Shown here piece by piece: positions 49,533 through 60,200 of a stretch of DNA of 64,000 bases. A program made the position numbers and the translations under genes. The notes beneath the pieces are model-generated. The model saw only the letters and a list, made by a program, of their open reading frames with translations. It did no database searches and had not been told where the DNA came from. Every line of letters starts with the position of its first letter. Position 1 is the stretch's first letter. Origin of the DNA: Aliiglaciecola sp. M165 (GTDB lineage: Bacteria > Pseudomonadota > Gammaproteobacteria > Enterobacterales > Alteromonadaceae); contig NZ_VKKH01000004.1 in assembly GCF_007197995.1 (NCBI RefSeq), positions 310,001-374,000 on the forward strand, given 5' to 3'.

Positions 49533-50051
49533 CTAGAAATGATGAGACGTTGATCCAGAGTAGTGTTGAGTTTGCATAAACACACTCTGGATTAATTCTG
49601 CGTCACTACTGGCACGATGTCGATGGCACTCTTTGGCCGCGCAAATGGTTTCTTGGGTATCGTGCCACTTTTCCATTTGCTGTTCGGTCAAAATATTTTC
49701 AAGGGGACTAAGAGTAAAGGTCATTTTCATCTTGGCCGCATCAAACAACTTAATCAACCATGGGTAGTCCACTACCCAACCGTCTGAATAGACCGTTTGA
49801 CCTACCAATAATTTATTTAAGTCAGCACAGATTTGTCTAGGCGGTTGACCATGAGTAACTAAAGCGCCTCGAGAAATGCCATGCAGGGCTTCAGCCTCTT
49901 CGGACCAATGCGTCCAATCATCTTGTGGCTGGATCAAACGACAGTACTTTTGCGACAAATAAGTCACCACTCCAACTTCAATAGGGTAGCTCTGGCTACC
50001 AAAACCGCTGGCCTCAACATCGATAACAGTTGGGATGATGATTTTATTGAT
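49533..50051 (-). CDS. DEDDh-type 3'-5' exonuclease-like protein with a non-standard start
   Basis: The frame encodes an RNase T/DnaQ-like exonuclease. The first catalytic motif VIDVEASGFG (Asp and Glu at 50021 and 50015) and the last, HRASSD (H-x4-D), are both present, with an aspartate region VDYPWLIKLFD between. The frame opens at a TGA at 50069. No ATG, GTG or TTG occurs between that stop and the first catalytic motif; the first GTG (49970) would delete it. GGAG stands 8 bases before an ATC at 50051, taken here as the provisional start (172 residues). A rare ATC start, a sequencing error, or a gene that lost its start codon are alternatives. Function in RNA or DNA trimming is inferred. 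Confidence 0.7.
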   Translation of the reverse strand: MNKIIIPTVIDVEASGFGSQSYPIEVGVVTYLSQKYCRLIQPQDDWTHWSEEAEALHGISRGALVTHGQPPRQICADLNKLLVGQTVYSDGWVVDYPWLIKLFDAAKMKMTFTLSPLENILTEQQMEKWHDTQETICAAKECHRHRASSDAELIQSVFMQTQHYSGSTSHHF

Positions 50052-50201
50052 GCCTTTTACTCCAAATCAAAATCAAGACTAACAAAAAATATAATCCAAT
50101 ATCTCAGTGTTATCCTGTTTTTGTTACAAATATTTTCGATACACTGTAATTAATTGGCCAACTGAAGGACTATCGCTATACAACTTTCAAAAAGGAATGA
50201 A

Positions 50202-51134
50202 ATGTTAGCAGTTGAGAGCATAGGTAAACACTATTCAGGGAAGGCGGCACTGCAGAGTGTCAGCTTTGGCATCCAGCCAGGCGAGATCGTAGCATTATTA
50301 GGTGCAAATGGTTCAGGCAAAACCACGACTATTAATTCCATCTGTAATTTGATCGATTTTGAATTGGGTGATATCCGTTTCGAGGGTATCTCTATTCGCA
50401 AAGACAAAAGTTACCTTGCGCAAATTGGTGCAGTGTTAGGGGGAAGTCGCAATATTAATTGGCGATTAACGGCCAGCCAAAATGCCCAATACTTTGCCGC
50501 ACTGCGCGGGCATCACGGTAAAGCGCTAAAAGCAAGAATTGCAGAGTTAGAAGATCAATTGGGACTGGCACAATACGCGAAATTAGAAGTGCTTAAGCTT
50601 TCAACGGGTAACAAACAAAAGGCGTCTTTACTCAGTGCGTTATCCTACTCTCCAAAGTTGTTACTGCTTGACGAACCCACATTGGGCTTGGATTTTAAAA
50701 CCGTCGGTGACCTTCAACAGATCATTTTAGAGCAATCCCAACAACACCAACAGGGATACCTGATTACCTCCCATGATATGAGTTTCATCGACAAAATATG
50801 TCAAAAGGTAGTGGTCATCGACCAAGGCCAGGTGATATTCAATGGCAGTATAGAGTCACTCAAACAAAAGCTCTTTGCCTACCGTATGGTTATAAATTTG
50901 CCGGTCCAAGACCATCTTTCAGTTTCCAAATCTATCGAAGAATTGTGCTTTGGGCACTATCACATTGAGCAGACCCAAGAGGGCTTTAACATTCAATACG
51001 AAACCCCTGATCAAGTGCTGGCATTGTTATCATGGTTACATACGTCGAATAAAACCATAGGCGATTTGACGATGACCGAACTGAGTATGGAAGAGGCGTA
51101 CAAGTCACTTACCACAGGAGATAAAGAAGTATGA
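50202..51134 (+). CDS. ABC transporter ATP-binding protein
   Basis: This 310-residue ATPase has Walker A LLGANGSGKTT, a Q-loop, a degenerate signature LSTGNKQKAS instead of LSGGQ, Walker B LLLLDEPTLGLD, and the switch histidine in ITSHDMS. The C-terminal 90 residues form an extra domain seen in ABC-2 export ATPases. It overlaps the permease gene by 4 bases (ATGA). The pair would form a small exporter of the NatAB/drug-efflux type; the cargo is not known. Confidence 0.92.
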   Translation: MLAVESIGKHYSGKAALQSVSFGIQPGEIVALLGANGSGKTTTINSICNLIDFELGDIRFEGISIRKDKSYLAQIGAVLGGSRNINWRLTASQNAQYFAALRGHHGKALKARIAELEDQLGLAQYAKLEVLKLSTGNKQKASLLSALSYSPKLLLLDEPTLGLDFKTVGDLQQIILEQSQQHQQGYLITSHDMSFIDKICQKVVVIDQGQVIFNGSIESLKQKLFAYRMVINLPVQDHLSVSKSIEELCFGHYHIEQTQEGFNIQYETPDQVLALLSWLHTSNKTIGDLTMTELSMEEAYKSLTTGDKEV

Positions 51135-51895
51135 GCTGGTGGTTATTATTTAAAAATGAAGTCAAACTGCAAGCATTTGATATGCGCCAATACTGGTTTG
51201 AAACAGTGGCGAGCCTGGTTGTCCTGTGTGGGATGTTTGTCGCCTTGTTTTATGGTGTTAAATCTTTTGCCTTTGAAGGCGGCGTAGGGCAATCTCTCGA
51301 TGGCTTAGTGTTTGGTTTTTTACTTTGGGCATTTGCCTCCGCAGCTTACATGTCGGTGACAAGAACGGTAGTAGATGACACTCAAAAAGGTTACATCGAA
51401 CAACTCTTTATAAACCCAAAAGGTTTCACGGCAATCTTGTTTGTCAAAACCATGGTCGAACTACTTTCCGCACTTTTATTTATGACATTGATGGCTTATT
51501 TGGTGATGTGGTTAACGGGCAACTGGTTAGATATTAATTTTCTGCGCTTTTTCCTTGTGCTAATCATTGCAGCGCCTTCTCTGATTGGCTTAGGATTATT
51601 CGTCAGCGGATTTGCCCTGGTGTTTAAACGGGTAGACACTATTGGCCATATGTTAGCATTGGCGTTGATGGCCCTGGTTGCTCTGGATGGCCTTCCTTTT
51701 GGCCCACTAAGCTTTCTGCCTTTTACACCCGGTGTGTCCCTTGCCAGAGATTGGGTATTGCAACACAGCAACCTAAACCTCTCCGATGTGCTCATCGTCA
51801 TCGCTAATTCGGCGATATATTTTGCAATTGGCAGTGTGGTATTTAAACACTTTGAAAAGGTCGCAAAGCGTAAGAATTTGATAGGGCAATATTAG
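51131..51895 (+). CDS. ABC-2 type transporter permease
   Basis: The 254-residue integral membrane protein has six predicted helices: about 25-45, 60-78, 105-130, 140-165, 172-195 and 225-245. It partners the preceding ATPase, with which it overlaps. The arrangement of one ATPase and one six-helix permease is typical of ABC-2 exporters. There are no motifs that reveal the substrate. The next gene, a GNAT acetyltransferase, begins 3 bases later and is probably cotranscribed. Confidence 0.85.
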   Translation: MSWWLLFKNEVKLQAFDMRQYWFETVASLVVLCGMFVALFYGVKSFAFEGGVGQSLDGLVFGFLLWAFASAAYMSVTRTVVDDTQKGYIEQLFINPKGFTAILFVKTMVELLSALLFMTLMAYLVMWLTGNWLDINFLRFFLVLIIAAPSLIGLGLFVSGFALVFKRVDTIGHMLALALMALVALDGLPFGPLSFLPFTPGVSLARDWVLQHSNLNLSDVLIVIANSAIYFAIGSVVFKHFEKVAKRKNLIGQY

Positions 51896-51898
51896 CGC

Positions 51899-52444
51899 AT
51901 GATAGAAACCAAAAGACTCACCTTGCGTCAATGGCAAACCCAAGACTTTCCCTTATTTGCGAAAATGAATGGGTCTGCCATTGTGATGAAGTATTTTGAA
52001 AATACTTTGAGCCGAGACAAAAGCGACGAATTAGCCAACAGACTAAGAGGCTTGATTGCACAACGGGGTTGGGGTCTGTGGGCGTTAGAAGAAAAACTCA
52101 CGGGTCATTTTGTGGGTTTTGTCGGATTAAATGAAGCGCCCGACACACTTCCATGCAGCCCAGCCGTAGAAATAGGTTGGCGACTGTCTAACGAATTTTG
52201 GGGCAAGGGTTATGCGACCGAGGCCGCCAAAGCTTCTCTAAGTTATGCTTTTGATTCTCTCAAGCTAGAAAAAGTAGTCTCCTTTACCGCAATCATCAAC
52301 ACACCTTCCATCAAAGTCATGGAGCGTATTGGCATGCAAAATACAAAGCAGAATTTCCCTCACCCCGGTGTGAAAGGAAACAGATTAAAAGAACATGTGC
52401 TTTACCAGATCACTGCACAGCAGTGGTTCAGAATGGATAACTAA
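51899..52444 (+). CDS. GNAT-family N-acetyltransferase (RimJ/RimL-like)
   Basis: This 181-residue acetyltransferase starts with the RimJ/RimL hallmark IETKRLTLRQW. It has GRMS-like core elements: EIGWRLSNEFWGKGYATEAA (acetyl-CoA loop, split around GKGYAT) and INTPSIKVMERIGM. The family acetylates ribosomal protein N-termini or small amines. It follows the ABC permease closely. Its substrate is unknown; an acetylation role linked to the exporter cargo is only a guess. Confidence 0.87.
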   Translation: MIETKRLTLRQWQTQDFPLFAKMNGSAIVMKYFENTLSRDKSDELANRLRGLIAQRGWGLWALEEKLTGHFVGFVGLNEAPDTLPCSPAVEIGWRLSNEFWGKGYATEAAKASLSYAFDSLKLEKVVSFTAIINTPSIKVMERIGMQNTKQNFPHPGVKGNRLKEHVLYQITAQQWFRMDN

Positions 52445-52471
52445 TCGATAACAAGAAGTAAAAAGAAAAGT

Positions 52472-52850
<379 letters not shown>

Positions 52851-52856
52851 CGGCGC

Positions 52857-52885
52857 AGTTTACTTGGATGTCCTTAGATTTACAA
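52857..52885 (-). promoter_or_regulatory. rnpB promoter
   Basis: On the minus strand TTGTAA and TAAACT are separated by exactly 17 bases, and a GC-rich discriminator (GCGCCGC) lies between the -10 box and the RNA start. Such discriminators are typical of stable-RNA promoters under stringent control. Confidence 0.7.
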
Positions 52886-52905
52886 ATCAGCGATGCAATT
52901 TAGCT

Positions 52906-55900
52906 TTACAATTCGATATGCTCAACGAATACCATTCTGCGACCCTTTTTGCTGGGCGTCAGATCATAAGGTGCATCATCGTCAATAAAATATTCCTCGT
53001 ATTCGGCAATCACTAAACGTCTACGAATTTTAGAATTTGGATTATCGGCACCTTTTGGCAAAGTAACCTGCCCTCTCCACAAAGTGGGTATAATAAGAAC
53101 ATATTGCAATAAATTTTCCTTTTGTAGCGCCTGATAATCACCAGCCTTTTGCAAGGCCCTTGCGCGTTTTTTCAACGTGGCCAATCTCGCTTTTTGTGCT
53201 GGGCTTTCCGGTATTTTCCTGGCGACGGGTTTTGCTGTTTTTGTCAGTTTGCTTGCCGTATCTTTTTTCCAACCAAAGTCTTCGCCCAAAGCGGGATCAA
53301 GACGTTCCACCCAGACTTCTACAATTGTTTTGGGCTCCACATCAGCGGCCTTGACTAAAGTCAGTTGCCCGTCAATCGGCAGTGAATACATGGGAGCGGT
53401 GAGACTTTCTTGATGACCACTTGAGTCACTGTAGCTGGTGCCAAATACTTCTACGGTGCGTATCAATGGGGTATTACCAGGGGTGATGGTGATGGATCGA
53501 TCATTGGCCAAGGTTGCAAAATCCGCCAACACAATATTAGACAAATGATTATTGGGCAACGACACCGGCTGATATCGTGCCAGTGCCAGTCGAATAAAGG
53601 GGTAGTAGGCAGTTTTAGGAGAAATGTCGATATCACAAAACCACAAATCCCGCTGTTCATCGTAATACACGTCATGGGGCGCTATGTTTACTTTCCTTTT
53701 TAGTTTTCCTTGGTTGCTAAGTCCCTTGAACGTCCTCACCTGTGGATGCACTAGGTTGTTTGTTTCGAATTGACCGGCAGGCTGATCCGCTTCAGTGTTG
53801 GGCGCAAAATCTGGCAGCCAACTTCCCTGAGGATCCGGAGCGGTTCGGGCATTGTTAAAATCACTGGCTTTTGGAGCTGGGCCCGCCACAAAGCTACTGA
53901 GCCAAGCGGGATCATTGCCCCATTGCGTGACAAAGTTTTTGATAGGTTGAGATCCCGGCTTAAGATTGGGATCTTCTCCTGCCATTTCATCACCAGGTAA
54001 TACGACCGCTAACATCTCTCCATAACCACTGACATTCCAGGGACGGTCCAAATAGACACGTAACCCCCACCCGCGGCGCAAGCTGTGCTGTTTGCCTTTG
54101 CTTTTCGATCTAACCCATTGATAAGTAGGCACTGTGTACAGAACTTCCGGCGCTGGAGGTGGTGCCGAGCTAGGTACCCAATCTACAACCGGTGGGCTTT
54201 GCACTTTAATATTCTGGTCGGTGAGTACTGCAGGGACAACCGTGTTATCTACCAATATATTTTCCGGCATATATTCCCTAAAACGACTGGTTGCTACAAG
54301 CCAATACTCGATTCTGCGATAACGGGTATCTTCAAATTCATGCACTTTGTCCACCAGTTTGCTGTTACCCTTACTACCCGCTCGGATCAAATCTGGCTTG
54401 AGGATTTGGTGCTCGGGTTTACCCCGGTAGTTGTTCTTTTCACTCACTTTTACTGAAAATGCGCGGTCAGTTTTGATGATATTATCCGGTAATACGTTTT
54501 GATCTAAACTCGGTTCATTCCAACGGGCCATCAAGTCAGCAATTTCGGTGCTTTTCAAACTTAACGGTGTGGTGTAACGAGGAATCGCCCAGGTTTGATT
54601 TTCTTCTCTGATCATTTGAATGGTTAATTCTGGCGTGATCAAAGGTTTTTGCACCGCATGCACCAATTCGATTTCTCGCCAGGGGGTAATCATCCAATGT
54701 TGGCCATCTAATGCGCGTTTTTCCAATTTTTGTTGTTCTGCAGTACTAAGCCACTGCCAAACCCCCATAAGTTGCAATATGGGCTTATCGGGTTTAACAC
54801 TTAAACGCAATTTAGCCCGGCAGGCTTTGGGAAGCGGAATATGCAACACACGCTCTAATTCCTTATATTCTGGCATGGCATTGGGATCATCAAATAAACG
54901 CACTTTAAAAGGCAGAGCGTCAGGCCATGAACCAGTAAAGTTGTACAGCGGAATAGGAATGATAGTGTTTTCTGAATAACCCGGAATGCCAAAAATTCGC
55001 GCTGCAATCTCAACACACAATGGATCAGGTAAATAAGGCAGTACTCCGCCTTCCGCTAATATCGCATAGTCGGTCATCCCCAAAGGCCTATCGGGGTCTT
55101 CGATGATTGGTGGCGGAATCGATGGAATGGACTCAACGGCCAACGGCTTGTCTTTGCTGGCCAGGGTGGCATAAAAAGACGGATCCACCTTGGTCGTATC
55201 ATCTAATAGCCCATGCACTTCAGCATCTTTGACTGAGGCATTTTCACATAAAATGAAACGCCGACTGATTTGTGTAGTTTCAACATCATTAAGTGGCGGG
55301 CTGTCATTGAAAGTTCTTATCGCCATCAATTGCATCGACTCGCCCTCTTCAGGGCTCTCTGTACTACCTTGTGTGGGTTTTACCAGCGCAATCACTGGGG
55401 CTTTGATGGGTTCATAACGCAAATAGGGTTGCGCATGTATTTCAGGTTGTTCGTTCTGCCAGTCTCTGGGGTTGGGAGCTAATGAATTACCGGCTAAATC
55501 CACTGCCCTGGCGCGAACCCAATAACGTCGGCCATAACGCAAACGGGGTAAAGTCCCCGGTGATGCCTGGAACCTTGTTCTAAGCGGCACACCGGCAGGC
55601 ACGTTAGCACCTTGGTCGTTTACCTTGTCTTGGTTGTCGACGATTTTCCCTGGCATTGGCGCGCATAGGCTCCACCCCGTCCACGACATTAACATCTCGT
55701 GCAAACTGATAATCTCTGGGTGACTGGTTCGATCGGCAGATTGGGTGGCCGCCAACCTGACAATACCCTCTTCTTGAACATTGAGAACTGGATTATTGGC
55801 AACCTGGTATGCACAATTGCGCTGACACAAAGAGTGCCATTGATTGCTAACATCATCCCAAATATCAAAGCGATAACCGCGCACCAAATCTTCTGCGTGA

Positions 55901-57243
55901 GTAATGGGTAGCTGGTTAGTTGAGGGTCCATTGGGTGCTTGGAGCGCAGCGGTAAACTCATTGTTCAATACATTGGAATTATTGAATCGTTGGGCTAAAT
56001 CTAGTTCTCGTTCTCGTTGCACCAGCATCAGGCCTGCATTTCTCAGTGCTGCGACGCCCGTTGTGCGCTCTGCTCTGGTAGTCGGATCCAATCGTTTTTG
56101 GTCAGTTTTTTGCCTAACTAGTGAGCGGGCAGTATTTATCGCTTTAATACCACTTCCATCAATATCGTGTTGCAGCAAATCAAAATGCTCAATACTGATA
56201 TCGAGCAATCCTTTATTGACAGACACTTTATGTTTAGCCGGTTGCTGGCTGGATAACATCGAAAAGTTATCTCTTTGCAATGCGCATTGCACTCGCGTCG
56301 ATACACTTGGGCTTCGGTTCACCCGTCTGCGCCCTCTTGGCGCTGGGAGATCAACTTCAACGTGCAGCAGTGCATTACTCGAAGGATTAAAAACATCTGG
56401 CTCGACCAATGCATCGATAACCAATCCCATTCGTCTTAGCAAGGTTGGGTACTGATTCATTGCCGCGACAACTTGGTGGAAGTCATACATTTCAGCCAAT
56501 TGCTGCTCGCTGGGTAGAGCTTGACGTTTAACTTTTCGCCATTGGGTATTCGCCTTTTCTGGTTTATCCGTTAACCCTTGATAATTTGCTGTTTGTTGGT
56601 GGCCTAACGGCGTATGAAACAATTGAAACAGTAAAAGGTCTCGCTGCGTCTGACTCAATGATGATGACTTAAAGTCCTTGATAAAATCATCAAATTGCTT
56701 TTCGATATCCCGGTGCAAATGATTGGGATACTCACTGTCGTATTCTCTATCCAAAAGGTTAATATCATTGATTAGTTCATCCCATTCTGGAGTTTTTAAC
56801 ACTTGCTGAATTTCCGGCAACTGGTCATCTGCCTGAGCCGCCAAAGCTCGGTACAGATGTTTTTGCCGTTCGGCCATTTTTGTTGAAGAGTAAGACAAGA
56901 TCTTACGTGCAGACATGTCTTCAAAATTAAACCCGTCGACTCGTGTTGTGCTGGGTAAAAGCGCCTGCCAGATACTCGCATCGGCGCCACCGTAGGCTAA
57001 ATCAATACGACAACTTCCCTGTGATTGGTTTCCCGTAAAGCTAACCTGTTGCTGATTAAAATGCAGGGTGAATTTGCAGTTTGCCAGTGTTTCTGGCCAG
57101 TTTACGAAATCGTTAAAGCTAGACAGGTTTTGCGGCGCATTTTCAGCATCCAAACGAGGGGACAATAAGATCGATATCTTAAGTTCTTTGTTTTCATTCA
57201 AGCCATTGGGCATGGCCGTCCACAGCAATGATTGCTTAGCCAT
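52906..57243 (-). CDS. Giant protein of unknown function, second of a coupled pair
   Basis: This 1445-residue protein is not recognised. It starts MAKQSLLWTAMPNGLNENKE with a strong Shine-Dalgarno (GAGGAGG, 7 bases ahead), inside the stop codon of the upstream gene (TAATG). There is no signal peptide or membrane helix. The first 320 residues are mixed; the region around residue 590 (RLRYGRRYWVRARAVDLAGNS, split) looks like a fibronectin/Ig-type strand pattern. Much of the rest is proline-rich, beta-predicted sequence with many short repeated turns. The last 60 residues are basic. It is probably cotranscribed with the 1203-residue neighbour and may form a complex with it. Base composition does not look foreign by eye. 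Confidence 0.9.
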   Translation of the reverse strand: MAKQSLLWTAMPNGLNENKELKISILLSPRLDAENAPQNLSSFNDFVNWPETLANCKFTLHFNQQQVSFTGNQSQGSCRIDLAYGGADASIWQALLPSTTRVDGFNFEDMSARKILSYSSTKMAERQKHLYRALAAQADDQLPEIQQVLKTPEWDELINDINLLDREYDSEYPNHLHRDIEKQFDDFIKDFKSSSLSQTQRDLLLFQLFHTPLGHQQTANYQGLTDKPEKANTQWRKVKRQALPSEQQLAEMYDFHQVVAAMNQYPTLLRRMGLVIDALVEPDVFNPSSNALLHVEVDLPAPRGRRRVNRSPSVSTRVQCALQRDNFSMLSSQQPAKHKVSVNKGLLDISIEHFDLLQHDIDGSGIKAINTARSLVRQKTDQKRLDPTTRAERTTGVAALRNAGLMLVQRERELDLAQRFNNSNVLNNEFTAALQAPNGPSTNQLPITHAEDLVRGYRFDIWDDVSNQWHSLCQRNCAYQVANNPVLNVQEEGIVRLAATQSADRTSHPEIISLHEMLMSWTGWSLCAPMPGKIVDNQDKVNDQGANVPAGVPLRTRFQASPGTLPRLRYGRRYWVRARAVDLAGNSLAPNPRDWQNEQPEIHAQPYLRYEPIKAPVIALVKPTQGSTESPEEGESMQLMAIRTFNDSPPLNDVETTQISRRFILCENASVKDAEVHGLLDDTTKVDPSFYATLASKDKPLAVESIPSIPPPIIEDPDRPLGMTDYAILAEGGVLPYLPDPLCVEIAARIFGIPGYSENTIIPIPLYNFTGSWPDALPFKVRLFDDPNAMPEYKELERVLHIPLPKACRAKLRLSVKPDKPILQLMGVWQWLSTAEQQKLEKRALDGQHWMITPWREIELVHAVQKPLITPELTIQMIREENQTWAIPRYTTPLSLKSTEIADLMARWNEPSLDQNVLPDNIIKTDRAFSVKVSEKNNYRGKPEHQILKPDLIRAGSKGNSKLVDKVHEFEDTRYRRIEYWLVATSRFREYMPENILVDNTVVPAVLTDQNIKVQSPPVVDWVPSSAPPPAPEVLYTVPTYQWVRSKSKGKQHSLRRGWGLRVYLDRPWNVSGYGEMLAVVLPGDEMAGEDPNLKPGSQPIKNFVTQWGNDPAWLSSFVAGPAPKASDFNNARTAPDPQGSWLPDFAPNTEADQPAGQFETNNLVHPQVRTFKGLSNQGKLKRKVNIAPHDVYYDEQRDLWFCDIDISPKTAYYPFIRLALARYQPVSLPNNHLSNIVLADFATLANDRSITITPGNTPLIRTVEVFGTSYSDSSGHQESLTAPMYSLPIDGQLTLVKAADVEPKTIVEVWVERLDPALGEDFGWKKDTASKLTKTAKPVARKIPESPAQKARLATLKKRARALQKAGDYQALQKENLLQYVLIIPTLWRGQVTLPKGADNPNSKIRRRLVIAEYEEYFIDDDAPYDLTPSKKGRRMVFVEHIEL

Positions 57244-60200
57244 TATGCTGCCTCCTCTAATGCAAACGCGTTGCAATATTCCGCCCAATCGCTAGCAGCT
57301 GGCATTAGATCCAGGAAGGTAGGATCAGAATCAGAACCGGCAAATTGACGTCGACAATGAGCAGTAACACTGCCACTAAATACCAGTACCTCCACCTCGA
57401 TGATCAAGCTTGCTTCACCCCACACAACAGATTCGCCATTTTCTTTGAGGTAACTGAGCGACAAGTTAAAGGTCAATGACGCAGAGATGAGGCCAATGAT
57501 GGAAAGTTCACCATGCAAGCGTACATAGCCAGAAATCTCAACAGACTCCTGCATCCAATGGAAATACACACCTCCTTTAACTTCGACTCCACCACTAGCG
57601 ACACCTAAATCAATGGAAATGGCAGCGCCAAACTCCAAAGAGGCTTCAATCTCTTCTACCCCTGTCGTACCAATGCCAAGGGCAAAAAAGCCGCCTCCAC
57701 CAAAAAGTGAAACCGTTAAACTAAAGGGGTTTTGCCGCTCTGAGAAGTTGAATCGCACCTGCATAGGCTCATTGTTAAAAGGCAATGAAAAACTAGCGCC
57801 GATGGACATGTTGGTCAGGGCAAATATCCCCACTTGTACAGAGGGAATGGCCAGTGAATAACTTGCTGTTAAACCACTGGGCGACACCGCAATATTAGGT
57901 GGGTCGCTAAACCCATCCATAGGAATGATGTCGCTAAGTTGATTAACAAACTCTAGCGGGCCACCAAATTCAACAGGCCCTTCGTTGTTTGATAGAGGAT
58001 GTAAATCCACCATCACATCAGGCTTACTGCCGGTTTTTGTTGAAAACTGTAGTCGGTCAAACCAAATGGTAATAAAACCAAAGAGGTTTATTTTAAAGTT
58101 CTCTAATGTTGCCAAGGATTCGGCGGTGACTTGATTCACCTGCCCAATAGGCGCACTGACCACACCATGCATACTGAATGAAGTATCCAAGCCAGGTTTT
58201 GGGGTATGAATGAAGATATCCAAGCTGTCTTTTTGGGTGATAGTGGTATGCCAGTCAAAACTTGCTTCGAGTTTTTCGCCCACTTCGCGGCTGAGCATTT
58301 TAGGCGCATCGTCTAAACCACCGGTCAAGCTAATTAGCTCTGCAATGCTGATGCCGCCAAGTATTTTTGCATCATTAAAAAAGGCAATGGGGTCAAAGGT
58401 ATTGTCGGCTACCTTTGCAGGGTCGCCTGTTGGACCAATTTTGCGGGACAGCCCGGCTATTCCCATTGAAGGTGATGCTATCGCGCCCAGTGAATCACTT
58501 TTTGATTTGTCTTCACTAAAGCCCATTTCAAAAGGTGTTGTTGCTTCTAGAAACAGCTCTCCAGCATTGTTGCCATTTAGCGAAGCGGGAAAACCATTTT
58601 GCTTATAGGTAGCAGGAAAATGAACATTCAATTTTGCCGTAGGATCATTGAGCATGCGCTGCACCGCGCGAATACTGATGTCAGCATTTTCCATCTCGGG
58701 GTAGATATGTGGATCTAGCGCAGTGGCCGATGAATCTTCGGCACCTCTGAACAACATGGTAGCAGTGGGCAGTCTGGGATCACCTTGAATGTCAGCATTG
58801 CCTGGTAGTGGCGCATAACAGATTGTACTGCCAGCAAAATCGGTATTACGACGTGAATTAGAAGCCGCATTGTAGGCTTCACGCACGTGCACAGGTTTTG
58901 CCTGATTGGCTTCCACACCGACAAACAAAAGTGGCATTGAAAAACTGCTGCGCTTTCCTGCGATATCTTCGCCGGTTAGCTCAAATTCAAAATCAGTAAT
59001 ACTGCTTACCATTGGCCAAAATGCCGAGCGCTTAGGAACGGGGTTTTGTGCATCATTGAATAAATCTAAATAACCATCAGCTGGTTCTATCGCTGATTGC
59101 ACTGGTGCGCGCAGATTTGGCGTGACGCGGGTGTTAATTTTAATAGAAGAAAAAGGAAAGTTACGTCCTTTAAACTCATGGCCAGTACCATTAAAGGTTT
59201 TTACCTGCTCTCGCACTACGATAAAAAATCGTTGTCGAAGCACAGCAACACGTTTTGATAAGTTGTTTTGGTAACTTTCGAACTTACGTTCAGTCACTTT
59301 GATTAGCGATGCGGAATGTCCAAACGGATATAAATATCCGCTATACACCACGCGAACATATTGGTCTCGTCCTTGTGCAGCTAAATGACGCCACTGTTCA
59401 AGACCAACACCCGCTGGCAGCGTGCGATAGTCCCAACTTCCTTCGGCGTCAATCAGACCTCCTATTGAAGACAGGATAAGGCGATCGGCTTGGGCAGGTA
59501 GAGGTTTGTAGCTTGGAGGGTAGCGGTTTTCACTGGCTTGTTTTTCTGTGTAACCCGCCATCAGTTTGACCAAAGCTTCGCGATCTGGGCCATCTAAACT
59601 CATTCTAAACGGACGAGGAGGATCCATATTGGCTGCAGCAACGATCCCATCCAGTTCGTAATCCGGTGACCAGATAGCCCGTATTGGGGTTTTGTTGGTC
59701 GTGGTTGCTAACGAACTGGATGCAAGTCCTGTATGCCATAGCTCAATGTGATTATTATGTACCAAGGACTGTTCTAAATGTCGCCAGTGAGAACCAGGCA
59801 ATGGGCTGGTGATTAAACGGTATGGTAATTCCAGTGCTGTGACAGAAGCAGGTGGTTGATGAGGATTAAACACATACTTTAAACCTTCGATAACCTCAAC
59901 GATACCCGCAGCCAATTCTGCAGAGCGAACAGCGACTTGTTTGATCAAAATGAGTGCAAACAGGGTTTCGCCCAATTCGCTGATGTCACCATAATTTAAT
60001 TTGCTGTAGCGACGTTTTAATAGACTAAATTCAGTATTGGCAATACGATTGATTTGCTGTCTAGAGCGTTGAGTGATTTTACCACTGAAATTTTGCACCA
60101 GCTGTTTTGCTACCCGAGTTGCAGATGCACGCACCGCTGACGTTACCCTTGCAGAGGCTTGGGTAGTCATGGCCTGCATTGCAAACTTTGAGGTAATTGC

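Noticed and set aside
55904-56455. A 183-codon plus-strand frame
   Set aside because: It is antisense to the 1445-residue protein, has no Shine-Dalgarno, and its composition is that of an opposite-strand shadow.
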